In this document: piece after piece, positions 35,782 through 44,645 of the stretch | Position numbering within the stretch: position 1 is the stretch's first letter | Layout: every line of letters begins with the position of its first letter | Assembly (NCBI GenBank): GCA_963775235.1 | Contig: CAVZHY010000007.1 | Coordinates: forward strand, 464,506-528,505 | Direction: 5' to 3' | DNA from: JBBDMC01 sp963775235 | Lineage (GTDB): Bacteria; Pseudomonadota; Alphaproteobacteria; Rhizobiales; Kaistiaceae | Length of the DNA stretch: 64,000 nucleotides | Program-made: the position numbers and the translations under genes | Notes under the pieces: generated by a model | Database searches by the model: none | What the model was told of the DNA's origin: nothing | Seen by the model: the letters and a program-made list of their open reading frames with translations, nothing else

Positions 35782-36985
35782 ATGGCAGCCGAAGACGGCC
35801 GATGGCAGTCCGCTGGCGAGGTCTTTTTGGTATTCCTCAAGCTCGGCCTCATGTCATTCGGGGGGCCGATCGCACACCTCGGCTACTTTCGCGAGGAGTT
35901 CGTCGTCCGCCGGCGCTGGCTGACGGACGAAGGTTACGGCGATCTGGTGACGCTGTGCCAGTTCCTGCCGGGACCGGCGTCGAGCCAGACCGGGTTCGCC
36001 ATCGGACTGGTCCGGGCCGGGGGCCTCCCGGGCGGCGTGGCGGCGTGGTGCGGATTCACGCTGCCCTCGGCAATCCTGCTCGTCGCGGTGGCGTTCGGCG
36101 CTTCGACCGTCTCGGGTCCCTGGGCGGAAGGTCTCGTTCACGGGCTGAAGCTCGTCGCCGTGGCGGTGGTCGCCCAGGCGATCTGGGGCATGGCGCGAAC
36201 GCTTGCGCCGGATCGGCAACGCGCCGCGATCGCGTTTTTGTCGGTGGCGATCATTGCTTTCGCAGGCGGACCGGTTGCCCAGATCGCAGCGATCGCCATC
36301 GGTGCGCTGCTCGGCCTCGGGCTCCGCCGCAACGGCAGGGACGTTGGTGGCGCGCATGTGCCGATCCCGATGAGCCGCGGCGCGGGAGCAGTCGCTCTCG
36401 CCATTTTCACCGGCCTGCTTTTCATCTTGCCGGTTGTCGCCGCACTGGGTGGCAGCAGGGAACTGCAGTTCTTCGATGGCTTCTATCGTTCCGGAGCGCT
36501 GGTGTTCGGCGGCGGACACGTCGTGCTGCCGCTTCTCCAGGCGGTCGTCGTGCCGCAATGGGTGATCGAACGCGGATTTCCTCACCGGCTATGGCTTCGC
36601 GCAGGCGGTGCCCGGTCCGCTGTTCACCTTCGCCGCCTATCTCGGATACATCGCCGGACCGGTGCCAAGCGGTATTGGTGGCGCGACCATCGCCCTGGTT
36701 GGGATCTTTCTGCCGGGGCTGCTTCTGGTCTATGGGGTCTTGCCCTATTGGGACACGCTGCGCCGCCGCTCCGCGGTTCAGGCGGCGATGCGCGGGGCCA
36801 ACGCGGCGGTGGTCGGCATCCTTGGTGCGGCGCTCTACGACCCGGTGTGGACGAACGCCGTCACCGGACCGCGCGATTTTGCGCTCGCCCTCGGCGGGTT
36901 CCTGTTGCTGGCCGTGTGGAGGGCGCCGCCTTGGGTGGTGGTCGTCGCCCTGGCAGTTGCCGGCATCGCGATCCGCCTCGCCTAG
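35782..36985 (+). CDS. chrA: Chromate transporter, long-chain ChrA type (frameshifted)
   Basis: About 400 aa, two homologous CHR halves. Half one: FLVFLKLGLMSFGGPIAHLG, YFREEFVVRRRWL, TLCQFLPGPASSQTGFAIGL. Half two: FYRSGALVFGGGHVVLPLLQ, an indel near 36580, then LTGYGFAQAVPGPLFTFAAY. Roughly ten helices. It exports chromate by proton exchange. The TAG stop is provided by the palindromic repeat that follows. Opposite in strand to the prs and rplY genes on either side. Confidence 0.9.
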
Positions 36986-37087
36986 AGCGATTTCGCATTT
37001 CTCTGAGTCGCGAAATCGCCCTAACTCTTTGTTCCTCTGCAATTCCGGACGGAAAACCGGTTCCCACTTTTCCTGGAATTGCTCCAG
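36982..37087. repeat. Palindromic intergenic repeat, copy 2
   Basis: Same element as at 559-721 but with a single copy of the second part: CTAGAGCGATTTCGC, loop, GCGAAATCGC (36985-37019), then GCAATTCC, GGACGGAAAACC, CCCACTTTTCC, GGAATTGC up to 37087. It again fills the space between convergent stop codons, and its first bases supply the chrA TAG. Confidence 0.85.
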
Positions 37088-37088
37088 G

Positions 37089-38021
37089 TCAGTCGAACAA
37101 ACTCGAGACCGACTTCTCGCTGGCGGTGCGGGCGATCGCTTCGCCGATCAGCGTGGCGATCGGGCAAACGCGGATGTTTGGGGCGGCCAGGATCGCCTCG
37201 GTCGGCTGGATCGAGTTGGTGATCACCAGTTCCTCGATCTTGGCGGCGGTGATGCGCGCGACCGCGCCGCCGGACAACACGCCGTGGGTGATGTACGCGA
37301 GCACCGAGGCGGCGCCCTTCTCCATCAGCGCCTCGGCGGCGTTCACCAGTGTGCCGCCGGAATCGACGATGTCGTCGAAGAGGATGCAGTGGCGGCCGGA
37401 GACGTCGCCGATGATGTTCATCACTTCGGCTTCGCCCGGTCGCTCGCGGCGCTTGTCGACGATGGCCAGCGGCGCGTCGATGCGTTTGGCCAGCGCGCGG
37501 GCGCGCACGACGCCGCCGACGTCAGGCGACACCACCATGACGTCGGCAAGGTCGTGGCGGGTCTTGATGTCGCGGGTGAACACCGGCACCGAGAAGAGGT
37601 TGTCGGTCGGGATATCGAAGAAGCCCTGGATCTGGCCGGCGTGAAGATCGAGGGTGAGGACGCGGTGGGCGCCGGCCTCGACGATGAGGTTGGCGACAAG
37701 CTTGGCCGAGATGGGCGTGCGGGCGGACGGTTTGCGGTCCTGACGGGCGTAGCCGAAATAGGGGAGGACGGCGGTGATGCGGCGAGCCGAGGCGCGGCGG
37801 GCCGCATCGATGATGATCAGAAGCTCCATCAGATGGTCGTTGGCCGGGTAGCTGGTCGACTGGATGACGAACAGGTCCTCGCCGCGCACGTTCTCGCGGA
37901 TCTCGACGAAGATCTCCTGATCGGCGAAGCGGCGGACCACACACCGGGCAAGCGGCAGTTCAAGATATTCGGCGATCGCCTCGGCGAGGGCGCGATTGGA
38001 GTTTCCGGCAACCAGCTTCAT
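37089..38021 (-). CDS. prs: Ribose-phosphate pyrophosphokinase
   Basis: Product of 310 aa, intact, the standard PrsA length. MKLVAGNSNRALAEAIAEYL; the ATP loop FADQEIFVEIRENVRGEDLF; DLHAGQIQGFFDIPTDNLF (metal site); DVMVVSPDVGGVVRARALAK; and the PRPP-binding loop CILFDDIVDSGGTLVNAAEA. It makes PRPP from ribose 5-phosphate and ATP for nucleotide, His, Trp and NAD synthesis. It follows the lipoprotein and pgeF genes in the same direction. Confidence 0.97.
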   Translation of the reverse strand: MKLVAGNSNRALAEAIAEYLELPLARCVVRRFADQEIFVEIRENVRGEDLFVIQSTSYPANDHLMELLIIIDAARRASARRITAVLPYFGYARQDRKPSARTPISAKLVANLIVEAGAHRVLTLDLHAGQIQGFFDIPTDNLFSVPVFTRDIKTRHDLADVMVVSPDVGGVVRARALAKRIDAPLAIVDKRRERPGEAEVMNIIGDVSGRHCILFDDIVDSGGTLVNAAEALMEKGAASVLAYITHGVLSGGAVARITAAKIEELVITNSIQPTEAILAAPNIRVCPIATLIGEAIARTASEKSVSSLFD

Positions 38022-38123
38022 GCTTCATCCGTGCCACTGCGGCCACCTCTCCCGTGGTGGGTGAGGTTACGAGTGCGCGGCCTTGTAGCAATCGCGGGGA
38101 GGCAATGGCAACGGTCGCGAGCC

Positions 38124-38639
38124 TCAAGTGCGTGTCCAGTCGACAAGTTCGTCGATGGTCTCCCGAGCCGCCGCGTCGATCATATCGGTGGTGACGCCGC
38201 TCCAAGGGTCGGCGCCCTTGCCCTTGGCCGATTGCTGGCCGGAGAAACGGTGGAGGCGCGTGCCGTTGCGGTCGAACACGTCCCAGACGTAGACGAGCAG
38301 GATGCCGTTGACATCGCCGACGGCCGAGAGGTAGCCCTTGACCTGATAAGTGGCGCTCGCGGCGTCGTCGGCCGAGGCGATCGGCAGTTCCCGGGTATCG
38401 GCCGCCTTTTTCAGATCGTCCTCAAGCGCGAAGGCGAGTTCGCCCGGGACGCTCGTCACCGTCTGGAAGGCGAACGTCGCCGCCGCACCCTTGACCGGCG
38501 CCGGGCCGAGCTTGCCGATCCTGGTCGGCGAGATCACCGGGGGGCCGAGTTGCGGCCGCTCGGCCATGCAGGCAGCGACCGCGAAGGCGAGGAGCGCGAC
38601 CGGCAGGAGCCGCAACAGGCGGGCGGAGAGGCGATGCAT
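38124..38639 (-). CDS. Hypothetical lipoprotein
   Basis: About 171 aa from the ATG at 38639 (MHRLSARLLRLLPVALLAFA), followed by a lipobox ending at Cys in VAAC. Alternative starts upstream exist (38669, 38711). The mature part begins MAERPQLGPPVISPTRIGKL and has a beta-rich domain (ATYQVKGYLSAVGDVNGIL, LVYVWDVFDRNG). Conserved in this position between pgeF and prs in many alphaproteobacteria. Role unknown; Lgt, encoded just upstream, would modify it. Confidence 0.75.
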   Translation of the reverse strand: MHRLSARLLRLLPVALLAFAVAACMAERPQLGPPVISPTRIGKLGPAPVKGAAATFAFQTVTSVPGELAFALEDDLKKAADTRELPIASADDAASATYQVKGYLSAVGDVNGILLVYVWDVFDRNGTRLHRFSGQQSAKGKGADPWSGVTTDMIDAAARETIDELVDWTRT

Positions 38640-38707
38640 CGGGACGACCCCTTGCGGCAAGGCGGACATGTCTACCGGCAATCGCGATGCGGTTCCAGAT
38701 CGCGGTT

Positions 38708-39481
38708 TCAATCGGTGAGCATGATCGCCGAGAGCTGGCGGCCGTAGTCCGCTTCGCCGCGGTGCGTGGTGCGCCGGAAGGAGAAGAAGCGTTCGGGTTC
38801 CGCGTACGTGCAGAGGGCAAGGTTGGCGGCCGCGACGCCGGCTGCGGTGAGTCGGGCGACGATGTAGCCGGGAAGGTCGAACAGGCTGTGGCCATCGCGG
38901 CCCGAGGGCCGGAAGAAACGTTCGTTCTCCGGGTCGTCGGCAAGGAAGGCGGCGACGAGCTCCGGCCCGACCTCGTAGTTCGCCCGGCTGATGGTGGGCC
39001 CGAGGGCGGCGACGATCCGGTCGCGTCGCGCGCCGCGTGTCACCATCGCAGCGATCACCGAATCGGTGACGCCCGCCAGTGCGCCGCGCCAGCCGGCATG
39101 GGCGGCGCCGATCACCCGCGCCCCGGCGTCGGCGAGCAGGATGGGACCGCAGTCGGCGGTGCCGATCGCGAGCGCGATGCCCGGCCTGTCGGTGACAAGC
39201 GCGTCGGCCTTAGGACCCTCGCCCGCCGGCCACGCCGCCTCGACCATCGCCACCGTCGTGCCGTGGACCTGGTAGGGCGCCGCCAATCGCTCCGGCGTCG
39301 CGCCGACCGCGGCCGCGACGCGCGCGCGGTTCTCCATCACCAGGGAGCGATCGTCCTTCGAGCCGACGCCGCAGTTGAGGCTGGCGTAGATGCCCGCCGA
39401 CACGCCGCCTTCGCGCGTGAAGAAACCGTGGCTGATGCCGGGGAGGGCGGCGAGCGCGGTGTCGGTGAGGCGAGGCGTCAT
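38708..39481 (-). CDS. pgeF: Peptidoglycan editing factor / polyphenol-oxidase-type laccase domain protein
   Basis: Product of 257 aa from the ATG at 39481, chosen for the GAGGAAA nine bases upstream; a GTG at 39502 is in frame. Family residues: HGFFTREGGVSAGIYASLNC, YQVHGTTV (His), TADCGPILLAD (Cys), AAHAGWRGALAGV (His), and LGPTISRANYEVG. The three metal-binding residues H, C, H are present. PgeF removes misincorporated L-Ser or Gly stem residues from peptidoglycan precursors. In a run with lgt, midA-like and the lipoprotein. Confidence 0.9.
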   Translation of the reverse strand: MTPRLTDTALAALPGISHGFFTREGGVSAGIYASLNCGVGSKDDRSLVMENRARVAAAVGATPERLAAPYQVHGTTVAMVEAAWPAGEGPKADALVTDRPGIALAIGTADCGPILLADAGARVIGAAHAGWRGALAGVTDSVIAAMVTRGARRDRIVAALGPTISRANYEVGPELVAAFLADDPENERFFRPSGRDGHSLFDLPGYIVARLTAAGVAAANLALCTYAEPERFFSFRRTTHRGEADYGRQLSAIMLTD

Positions 39482-39532
39482 GAGAGGGAATTTCCTCGCC
39501 ACACCGGGCGATTGTCAAACGGTGAGGCAGTG

Positions 39533-40630
39533 CTACTGGCGCGCGGATTCCTTGCCGGCATCCGGGGCGTCGAGGACCGGCAACCTGAGCCCCGGCGCCG
39601 AGATCGCCAGCACCTTGAAGAGATCGCCCATGGCCTTGGGGCCGGCGAGGCGCTCCATGGCGGCGGCAAGGGCGTCGCGTGTCTTTGAATCCTTGCCGCG
39701 GCCAAGCACGTTGGCGCGTTGGACCAGCCCGAGGCGGATAAGGAACTCGCCCTGGTTGATGACCGGACGGCAGATGGCGCCCGCGGCGGTGGCCGTGCGC
39801 GCCAACGCCGTGAAGTCGACGTGGGCGGTGACGTCCGCTTCGCCCGGCCTCGACAGCGGATCGTCGTACGTGTGCTGGCGCACCGCCTGCAGGGTGTCGC
39901 CGTAGCCGGGCTTGCTGCTGCCGTAGTCGATGATCAACGCGGCGCCGCCGGTGGCGACGAGGCGGGCGGCGACGGCGGCAACGACCGCCTGGCCGCCGGT
40001 CGGAGCCTCGACGATGGCGCCGTCGGGAAGCTTGAGATCCGGCGGCCGCTGCGCCACCGGCTTCAGGCCGATGGTGAGACCGCCGTCGGTTCCGATGCCG
40101 ACGACACGCTCCGCCCAGCGGCCGCCGCTCCACTGAAACTGGCGGATGGGCAGGGCGTCGAAAAACTCGTTGGCGATGAAGATCGCCGGGCCGGCGGGGA
40201 CATCCTCCAGCCGGCGGTGCCAGTGTATCGCCGTGCCGGATGCGGCGAGGGTGGCGCGCTGGATTTCCGTGAGGCGGGAGCTGATCTCGACGAGATGAAC
40301 GTCCGCCGCCTGGCGGAAACTCGGCTTGACACTGGCGGTCCTCAGAATGTCAGCCATCAGCGTGCCGCGACCGGGGCCCAGTTCCGCCAGCACGAAGCGG
40401 CGCGGCTCGCCCATCATCTCCCACGTCGCCACCGCCCACAGCCCGACCAACTCGCCGAACATCTGGCTGATCTCCGGCGCGGTGATGAAATCGCCGGCAC
40501 GGCCGAACGGCTCGCGGCGCATGTAGTAGCCGTGCTCGGGGTCGGAGAGGCAGGCGTCCATGAACTCGGCAATGGTGATCGGCCCGTCGGCGCGGATGCG
40601 CGCGGCAAGCTTCTCCGCGAGCGGCGTCAT
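39533..40630 (-). CDS. SAM-dependent methyltransferase, MidA/NDUFAF7 family
   Basis: Product of 365 aa. GPITIAEFMDACLSDPEHGY starts the domain; GDFITAPEISQMFGELVGLW; the SAM motif VLAELGPGRGTLMADIL; and ANEFFDALPIRQF. The family methylates an arginine of complex I subunit NuoD/NDUFS2, helping assembly. Its ATG overlaps the lgt stop by four bases (ATGA), so the pair is translationally coupled, as in most alphaproteobacteria. Confidence 0.9.
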   Translation of the reverse strand: MTPLAEKLAARIRADGPITIAEFMDACLSDPEHGYYMRREPFGRAGDFITAPEISQMFGELVGLWAVATWEMMGEPRRFVLAELGPGRGTLMADILRTASVKPSFRQAADVHLVEISSRLTEIQRATLAASGTAIHWHRRLEDVPAGPAIFIANEFFDALPIRQFQWSGGRWAERVVGIGTDGGLTIGLKPVAQRPPDLKLPDGAIVEAPTGGQAVVAAVAARLVATGGAALIIDYGSSKPGYGDTLQAVRQHTYDDPLSRPGEADVTAHVDFTALARTATAAGAICRPVINQGEFLIRLGLVQRANVLGRGKDSKTRDALAAAMERLAGPKAMGDLFKVLAISAPGLRLPVLDAPDAGKESARQ

Positions 40631-41469
40631 GCCTGCTTCGCCTCCGCCGCAACCGGGCGCCGGGCCGCCCATATCATCAGGCCGATGCCGACCACGATCA
40701 TCGGGATCGACAGCAGCATGCCCATGGTGAGGCCGCCGGCGAGGTAGCCGATCTGGATGTCCGGCTGGCGAAAGAATTCCGCGAACGTGCGGGCGGCACC
40801 GTATCCGGCGGTGAAGGCGCCAGTGACGAAGCCCGGATGGTTGAGGCGATGATAGCGGTGGGTGAGGAGGCGCAGGACGAGAAACAGAGCGATCCCTTCG
40901 AGCGCCGCCTCGTAGAGCTGGCTCGGATGACGAGGATCGGCGGTTGGTGCGTCGGGAAATACCATCGCCCACGGCACGTTGGTCACCCGGCCCCAGAGTT
41001 CGCCGTTGACGAAGTTGGCGATGCGGCCGAGGAACAGGCCGAAGGTCACCGACGGCGCGATCACGTCGGTCAGCGACCACACCGGGATATTTCGCCGCCA
41101 GGCAAAGATCACCATGGCGAGAACCGTGCCGAGCATGCCGCCGTGGAACGACATGCCGCCGTGCCAGACCGCGAAGATGTCGAGCGGATGCTGGATGTAG
41201 AGACCAAGGTCGTAGAACAGGATGTAGCCGATGCGGCCGCCGAGGATGATGCCCGCCGCCGCCCATACGACGAAATCGTCGATGTCGACCGGCGTCATGG
41301 GGGCACCGTCGGGACCCCATAGGGTCTGTCTCGCGACCAGGCGCCGGGCATACCACCAGCCGAGGAAGATGCCGGCGATATAGGCAAGCGCGTACCAGCG
41401 GATGGCGAACGGACCGAGCTGGACGACCACCGGATCAATCAACGGGAAGGGCAGGACGAGAAGAGGCAA
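40627..41469 (-). CDS. lgt: Prolipoprotein diacylglyceryl transferase
   Basis: Product of 280 aa from a TTG at 41469, chosen for the GAGGAA at 8-base spacing; the longer frame to 41499 lacks support. Seven transmembrane helices; IRWYALAYIAGIFLGWWYAR, HGGMSFHGGMLGTVLAM (catalytic His region), and the signature GLFLGRIANFVNGELWGRVT with the essential Arg. It transfers diacylglycerol from phosphatidylglycerol to the lipobox Cys. It leads the lgt-midA-pgeF-lipoprotein-prs direction. Confidence 0.95.
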   Translation of the reverse strand: MPLLVLPFPLIDPVVVQLGPFAIRWYALAYIAGIFLGWWYARRLVARQTLWGPDGAPMTPVDIDDFVVWAAAGIILGGRIGYILFYDLGLYIQHPLDIFAVWHGGMSFHGGMLGTVLAMVIFAWRRNIPVWSLTDVIAPSVTFGLFLGRIANFVNGELWGRVTNVPWAMVFPDAPTADPRHPSQLYEAALEGIALFLVLRLLTHRYHRLNHPGFVTGAFTAGYGAARTFAEFFRQPDIQIGYLAGGLTMGMLLSIPMIVVGIGLMIWAARRPVAAEAKQA

Positions 41470-41596
41470 GCAGGTGTTCCTCGCACGTTGGCCGTGCACC
41501 GTGCCCGTTCGCGGGCGACGCGGTCAAGGCGCCTGCGCCGTCTTGCGCGGGTCGCGCGGCGACCCCATAGTCTCTCGCTTGATGGAGCGCTTGACC

Positions 41597-41890
41597 ATGA
41601 CACAGACCTCGAACCGTATTTTCGACGAGATGGCGCGGCTGATGGGCGATGCCGCCAACGTCGCCCAGGGCGTCAAGCGCGAGGCGGAGACGATGTTCCG
41701 CAGCCAGATGGAGCGGTTCGTCGCCGACATGGACCTGGTGAAACGCGAGGATTTCGACGTCGTCCGCGAGATGGCGTCGAAGGCGCGGGCGGAGAACGAA
41801 GAGCTGAAAATGCGCGTCGCGGCGCTCGAAGAGGCCCTTTCCAATAAGCCCAAACCGGGCTCGCCCCCGGCCACGTCCGGAGAGGCGTGA
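41597..41890 (+). CDS. ubiK: Ubiquinone biosynthesis accessory factor UbiK (BMFP family)
   Basis: Product of 97 aa from the ATG at 41597; an in-frame ATG at 41582 supplies the GGAG ribosome site and is therefore less likely. MTQTSNRIFDEMARLMGDAA, then VKREAETMFRSQMERFVADM and a C-terminal coiled coil REDFDVVREMASKARAENEE, as in the YqiC/BMFP family. UbiK binds UbiJ and membranes to help the Ubi complex make ubiquinone. Divergent from lgt. Confidence 0.85.
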   Translation: MTQTSNRIFDEMARLMGDAANVAQGVKREAETMFRSQMERFVADMDLVKREDFDVVREMASKARAENEELKMRVAALEEALSNKPKPGSPPATSGEA

Positions 41891-41950
41891 GCCGTTCACC
41901 CTGTTCACTGCTTGTTGTTGAAAAGCCGCCAGGCCCGCACAATCAATTGT

Positions 41951-42000
41951 GGCCCGATTCAGGCGGGGACCTATATAGTGATTCGCAGTTCAGATTCGCC
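41951..42000 (+). promoter_or_regulatory. Promoter region of ybjN-like gene with three GANTC sites
   Basis: GATTC occurs at 41956-41960, 41980-41984 and 41993-41997, three in 42 bases, around the -10-like TATAGTGAT (41974-41982). CACAAT/ATTGTG arms lie just upstream (41938-41951). GANTC is the CcrM methylation site; clusters at promoters mark GcrA/CcrM-controlled genes in alphaproteobacteria. Such control here is inference. Confidence 0.4.
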
Positions 42001-42094
42001 GCGCGCGGCCAGCGCCGCGCCTGCCGGACGGCCGATTTCGGAGTGTAGCAGTGCGCCATCAGGGCCTTTCCGACCAACCGCCGCGGGTCACCTC

Positions 42095-42592
42095 ATGAAC
42101 CTCATCGACTACCAGGAAACCCGGTCGAATCCGGTCGATGTGATCGAGCATATCGCCGCGCTTAACGACTGGGCGTTCGAGCGGGCCGGCGACGACGAGA
42201 TCACCATTTCGGTCGTCGGCGGCTGGTGCGACTACCACGTCTCGTTCTCGTGGATGGCGGAGAAGGAGGCGGTGCATCTGGCCTGCGCGTTCGACCTCAA
42301 GGTGCCGGCAGCCCGCAAGCTCGAGGCGATGCGTCTCTTGATGGCGGTCAACGAGCAGATGTGGATCGGCCACTTCGACCTGTGGGGCGAGGAGGGGGTA
42401 GTGATGTACCGCCAGGCCCTGCTTTTGTCCGGCGGCGCCGACCCGACCGACGCACAGGTCGAGCGGCTGCTGGCGACCGCGATCGAGGCGTGCGAGCGCT
42501 ACTTCCAGGCCTTCCAGTACGTCGTGTGGGCCGGCACGCCGGCGAAAGAGGCAATCGACACCGTCCTCTTCGAGACCGTCGGCGAGGCGTAG
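42095..42592 (+). CDS. YbjN domain-containing protein
   Basis: Product of 165 aa. NPVDVIEHIAALNDWAFERA opens the domain; VVGGWCDYHVSFSWMAEKEA, FDLKVPAARKLEAMRLLMAV and NEQMWIGHFDLW are typical of the alphaproteobacterial YbjN group. The fold resembles type III secretion chaperones and CesT-like proteins; role in this class is unknown. It is regularly found directly upstream of proC, as here. Confidence 0.88.
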   Translation: MNLIDYQETRSNPVDVIEHIAALNDWAFERAGDDEITISVVGGWCDYHVSFSWMAEKEAVHLACAFDLKVPAARKLEAMRLLMAVNEQMWIGHFDLWGEEGVVMYRQALLLSGGADPTDAQVERLLATAIEACERYFQAFQYVVWAGTPAKEAIDTVLFETVGEA

Positions 42593-42671
42593 GGCGCCGA
42601 CAGGCAAGGATTGCCACGCCGCGTCGGCGGCGATTAGGTTGGCGCTCCCGTTCAAACGGAACGCCCGCGTC

Positions 42672-43496
42672 ATGCTCTCATCCTTCACCGCCGGTTTTCC
42701 GCTCGTCCTCGTCGGCGCCGGCAAGATGGGCGGCGCGCTGCTCAAGGGCTGGCTTGGCAAGGGCCTCGATCCGGCGGCCGTCATCGTCATCGATCCGCAG
42801 CCGCCGGCCGACAGCGTTGCGTTCCTTGCCGCGTCCGGCATCGTCGCGCGCGACGCACCACCGGCCGGTGTCACCGCGAAAGTCGTCGTGGTGGCGGTCA
42901 AGCCGCAGATCATCGCCGATGTGGTACCGCGGCTTCGCGGCCTGATCGACACCGGCACGGTGACCGTGTCGATCGCCGCCGGCACGACCCTCGCGACCCT
43001 TGCCGGCGGCCTCGGCGACGCCGCCATCGTTCGGGCCATGCCCAACACCCCGGCGGCCATCGGCCGAGGGATCAGCGCCGCGGTCGCCAACGCGCGCGTC
43101 GATGCGGATGGCCGGTCATTGACGACGGCGTTGCTGGAGGCGGTTGGCGAAGTGGTGTGGGTCGACGACGAAGGTCTGATGGACGCCGTGACCGCCGTTT
43201 CCGGATCCGGACCGGCGTACGTGTTCCTGCTGGCCGAGTGTCTTGCCGACGCGGCGGTGGCGGCCGGCCTCGATCCCGAGACCGCCGCGCGGCTCGCCCG
43301 CGCGACCGTTGCCGGCGCCGGCGAACTCTTGCACCGGTCTGAACTGACGGCGGCCGAGCTTCGCCGGAACGTCACCTCGCCGAACGGCACCACGGCGGCG
43401 GCGCTCTCCGTGCTGATGGCAGCGGACGGCCTCGGGCCGCTGCTGACGAAGGCGGTCGAGGCCGCCCGCAAGCGGTCGCGGGAATTGTCCGGCTAG
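42672..43496 (+). CDS. proC: Pyrroline-5-carboxylate reductase
   Basis: Product of 274 aa from the ATG at 42672. Rossmann loop LVLVGAGKMGGALLKGWL; KVVVVAVKPQIIADV; MPNTPAAIGRGISA; and the C-terminal signature VTSPNGTTAAALSVL preceded by SGSGPAYVFLLAE. It reduces pyrroline-5-carboxylate to L-proline with NAD(P)H. Same direction as the YbjN gene and followed by a TetR regulator and csaA. Confidence 0.95.
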   Translation: MLSSFTAGFPLVLVGAGKMGGALLKGWLGKGLDPAAVIVIDPQPPADSVAFLAASGIVARDAPPAGVTAKVVVVAVKPQIIADVVPRLRGLIDTGTVTVSIAAGTTLATLAGGLGDAAIVRAMPNTPAAIGRGISAAVANARVDADGRSLTTALLEAVGEVVWVDDEGLMDAVTAVSGSGPAYVFLLAECLADAAVAAGLDPETAARLARATVAGAGELLHRSELTAAELRRNVTSPNGTTAAALSVLMAADGLGPLLTKAVEAARKRSRELSG

Positions 43497-43557
43497 CGCG
43501 AACGCTGGACAATACCGGGTTGGGCGTTAGCTATAGGTGCGCCAAGGAGGTGACGTG

Positions 43558-44241
43558 ATGGCAAGACGACCGACCGGCCGCAGCGGCGGCCAGAGGCAGA
43601 CTCCCCCGTCGGCAGAGCCCGCCGATCCCCGCGGACGGATCATCGAGGCGATGATGCGGCTGTTGGCTCGCCGGCGCTACAGTGAAATCGGCCTGGGCGC
43701 GATCGCCACCGAAGCCGATGTTACGCTTGGCGAGGTGCGCGAACTCTACGGCAGCAAGCTCGCCATCATCGCCGATTTGTCGCGGCGCACCGACAAGGCG
43801 GTGCTCGATGCGGGCCCGGCCGAAGGCGAGAACGCGCGCGACCGGCTGTTCGACGTCCTGATGCGCCGTCTCGAACACCTGACGCCGTACAAGGCGGCGC
43901 TGAAGCGGCTGACGCGTGCGGCGATGTGGGACCCCGCGTTCGCCCTCGCGCTCACCTGCATCGCCAACCGGTCAATGCGGTGGATGCTGGCCGGCGCCGG
44001 CGTTGAGCATGGAGGGTTGCGCGGCAGGCTTGCCGTGCGCGGAACGATGCTGGTGCTCGGCCAGGCGGCCAGGGTCTGGTTCGATGACGACGACCCGGGC
44101 CTCGCCAGGACGATGGCCGCACTCGACAAGGCGCTCCGGCGCGGCGAGCGGGCAATGGGCCTTTTCGACAACGTCTGCGGTCTGGCACGACCGTTTGGCG
44201 GAGAGCGACGGGGGGAAGAGAGCGCCGAAAGCACCGGTTGA
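43558..44241 (+). CDS. TetR/AcrR family transcriptional regulator
   Basis: Product of 227 aa from the ATG at 43558, preceded by AGGAGGTGACG. DNA-binding domain at ~25-75: GRIIEAMMRLLARRRYSEIG then LGAIATEADVTLGEVRELYG, a helix-turn-helix with G in the turn. The ligand domain (~80-215) is helical and of the type found in COQ9-like/alphaproteobacterial TetR proteins. The regulated gene and ligand are unknown; csaA downstream is one candidate. Confidence 0.85.
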   Translation: MARRPTGRSGGQRQTPPSAEPADPRGRIIEAMMRLLARRRYSEIGLGAIATEADVTLGEVRELYGSKLAIIADLSRRTDKAVLDAGPAEGENARDRLFDVLMRRLEHLTPYKAALKRLTRAAMWDPAFALALTCIANRSMRWMLAGAGVEHGGLRGRLAVRGTMLVLGQAARVWFDDDDPGLARTMAALDKALRRGERAMGLFDNVCGLARPFGGERRGEESAESTG

Positions 44242-44294
44242 GCCGACGCCGTGCCGCATGCTAACGCCCGCCAATCTTGCTGATGGGGGTGGGC

Positions 44295-44645
44295 ATGGCC
44301 AAGGCAGGCGAGCGTATTTCCTTCGATGACTTTCAGAAGGTCGATATTCGCGTCGGCACGATTGTCGGTGCGGAGCCCTTCCCCGAGGCGAGGAAGCCGG
44401 CCTACCGGCTGACCATCGACTTCGGCGCTGAAATCGGGGTGCGGAAATCCTCCGCCCGGATCACCGCCAACCATGCCCTCGACGAACTGCCCGGCCGGCA
44501 GGTCGCCGCGGTCGTCAATTTTCCCCCGCGTCAGATCGGTCCGATGATGTCGGAGGTGCTCGTCCTCGGCTTTCCCGACGACAACGGCGAGGTGATGCTG
44601 ATCCGTCCCGACCGGAAGGTCCCGAACGGCGGCCGGCTCTACTGA
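44295..44645 (+). CDS. csaA: CsaA-type tRNA-binding domain protein
   Basis: Product of 116 aa from the ATG at 44295. The OB-fold tRNA-binding domain is complete: DFQKVDIRVGTIVGAEPFPE, ARKPAYRLTIDFG, KSSARITANH, AVVNFPPRQIGPMMSEVLVL, and the end NGGRLY. CsaA is a homodimeric chaperone-like protein with tRNA-binding fold, linked to protein secretion in Bacillus. The last 7 bases overlap the convergent transporter gene. Confidence 0.9.
   Translation: MAKAGERISFDDFQKVDIRVGTIVGAEPFPEARKPAYRLTIDFGAEIGVRKSSARITANHALDELPGRQVAAVVNFPPRQIGPMMSEVLVLGFPDDNGEVMLIRPDRKVPNGGRLY

Noticed and set aside
36982..37087. Repeat as an insertion-sequence end or attachment site
   Set aside because: No transposase or integrase in the window and no target-site duplication; the other copy also lies between convergent genes.
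35742..38747. 1001-codon open frame on the plus strand
   Set aside because: Runs through chrA out of frame and antisense to prs and the lipoprotein; low-complexity Gly/Arg/Asp product typical of a shadow frame.
44639..44645. Overlap of csaA and the FNT gene as a possible frame error
   Set aside because: Both products end at their normal family lengths, so a 7-base convergent overlap is simply tight packing.
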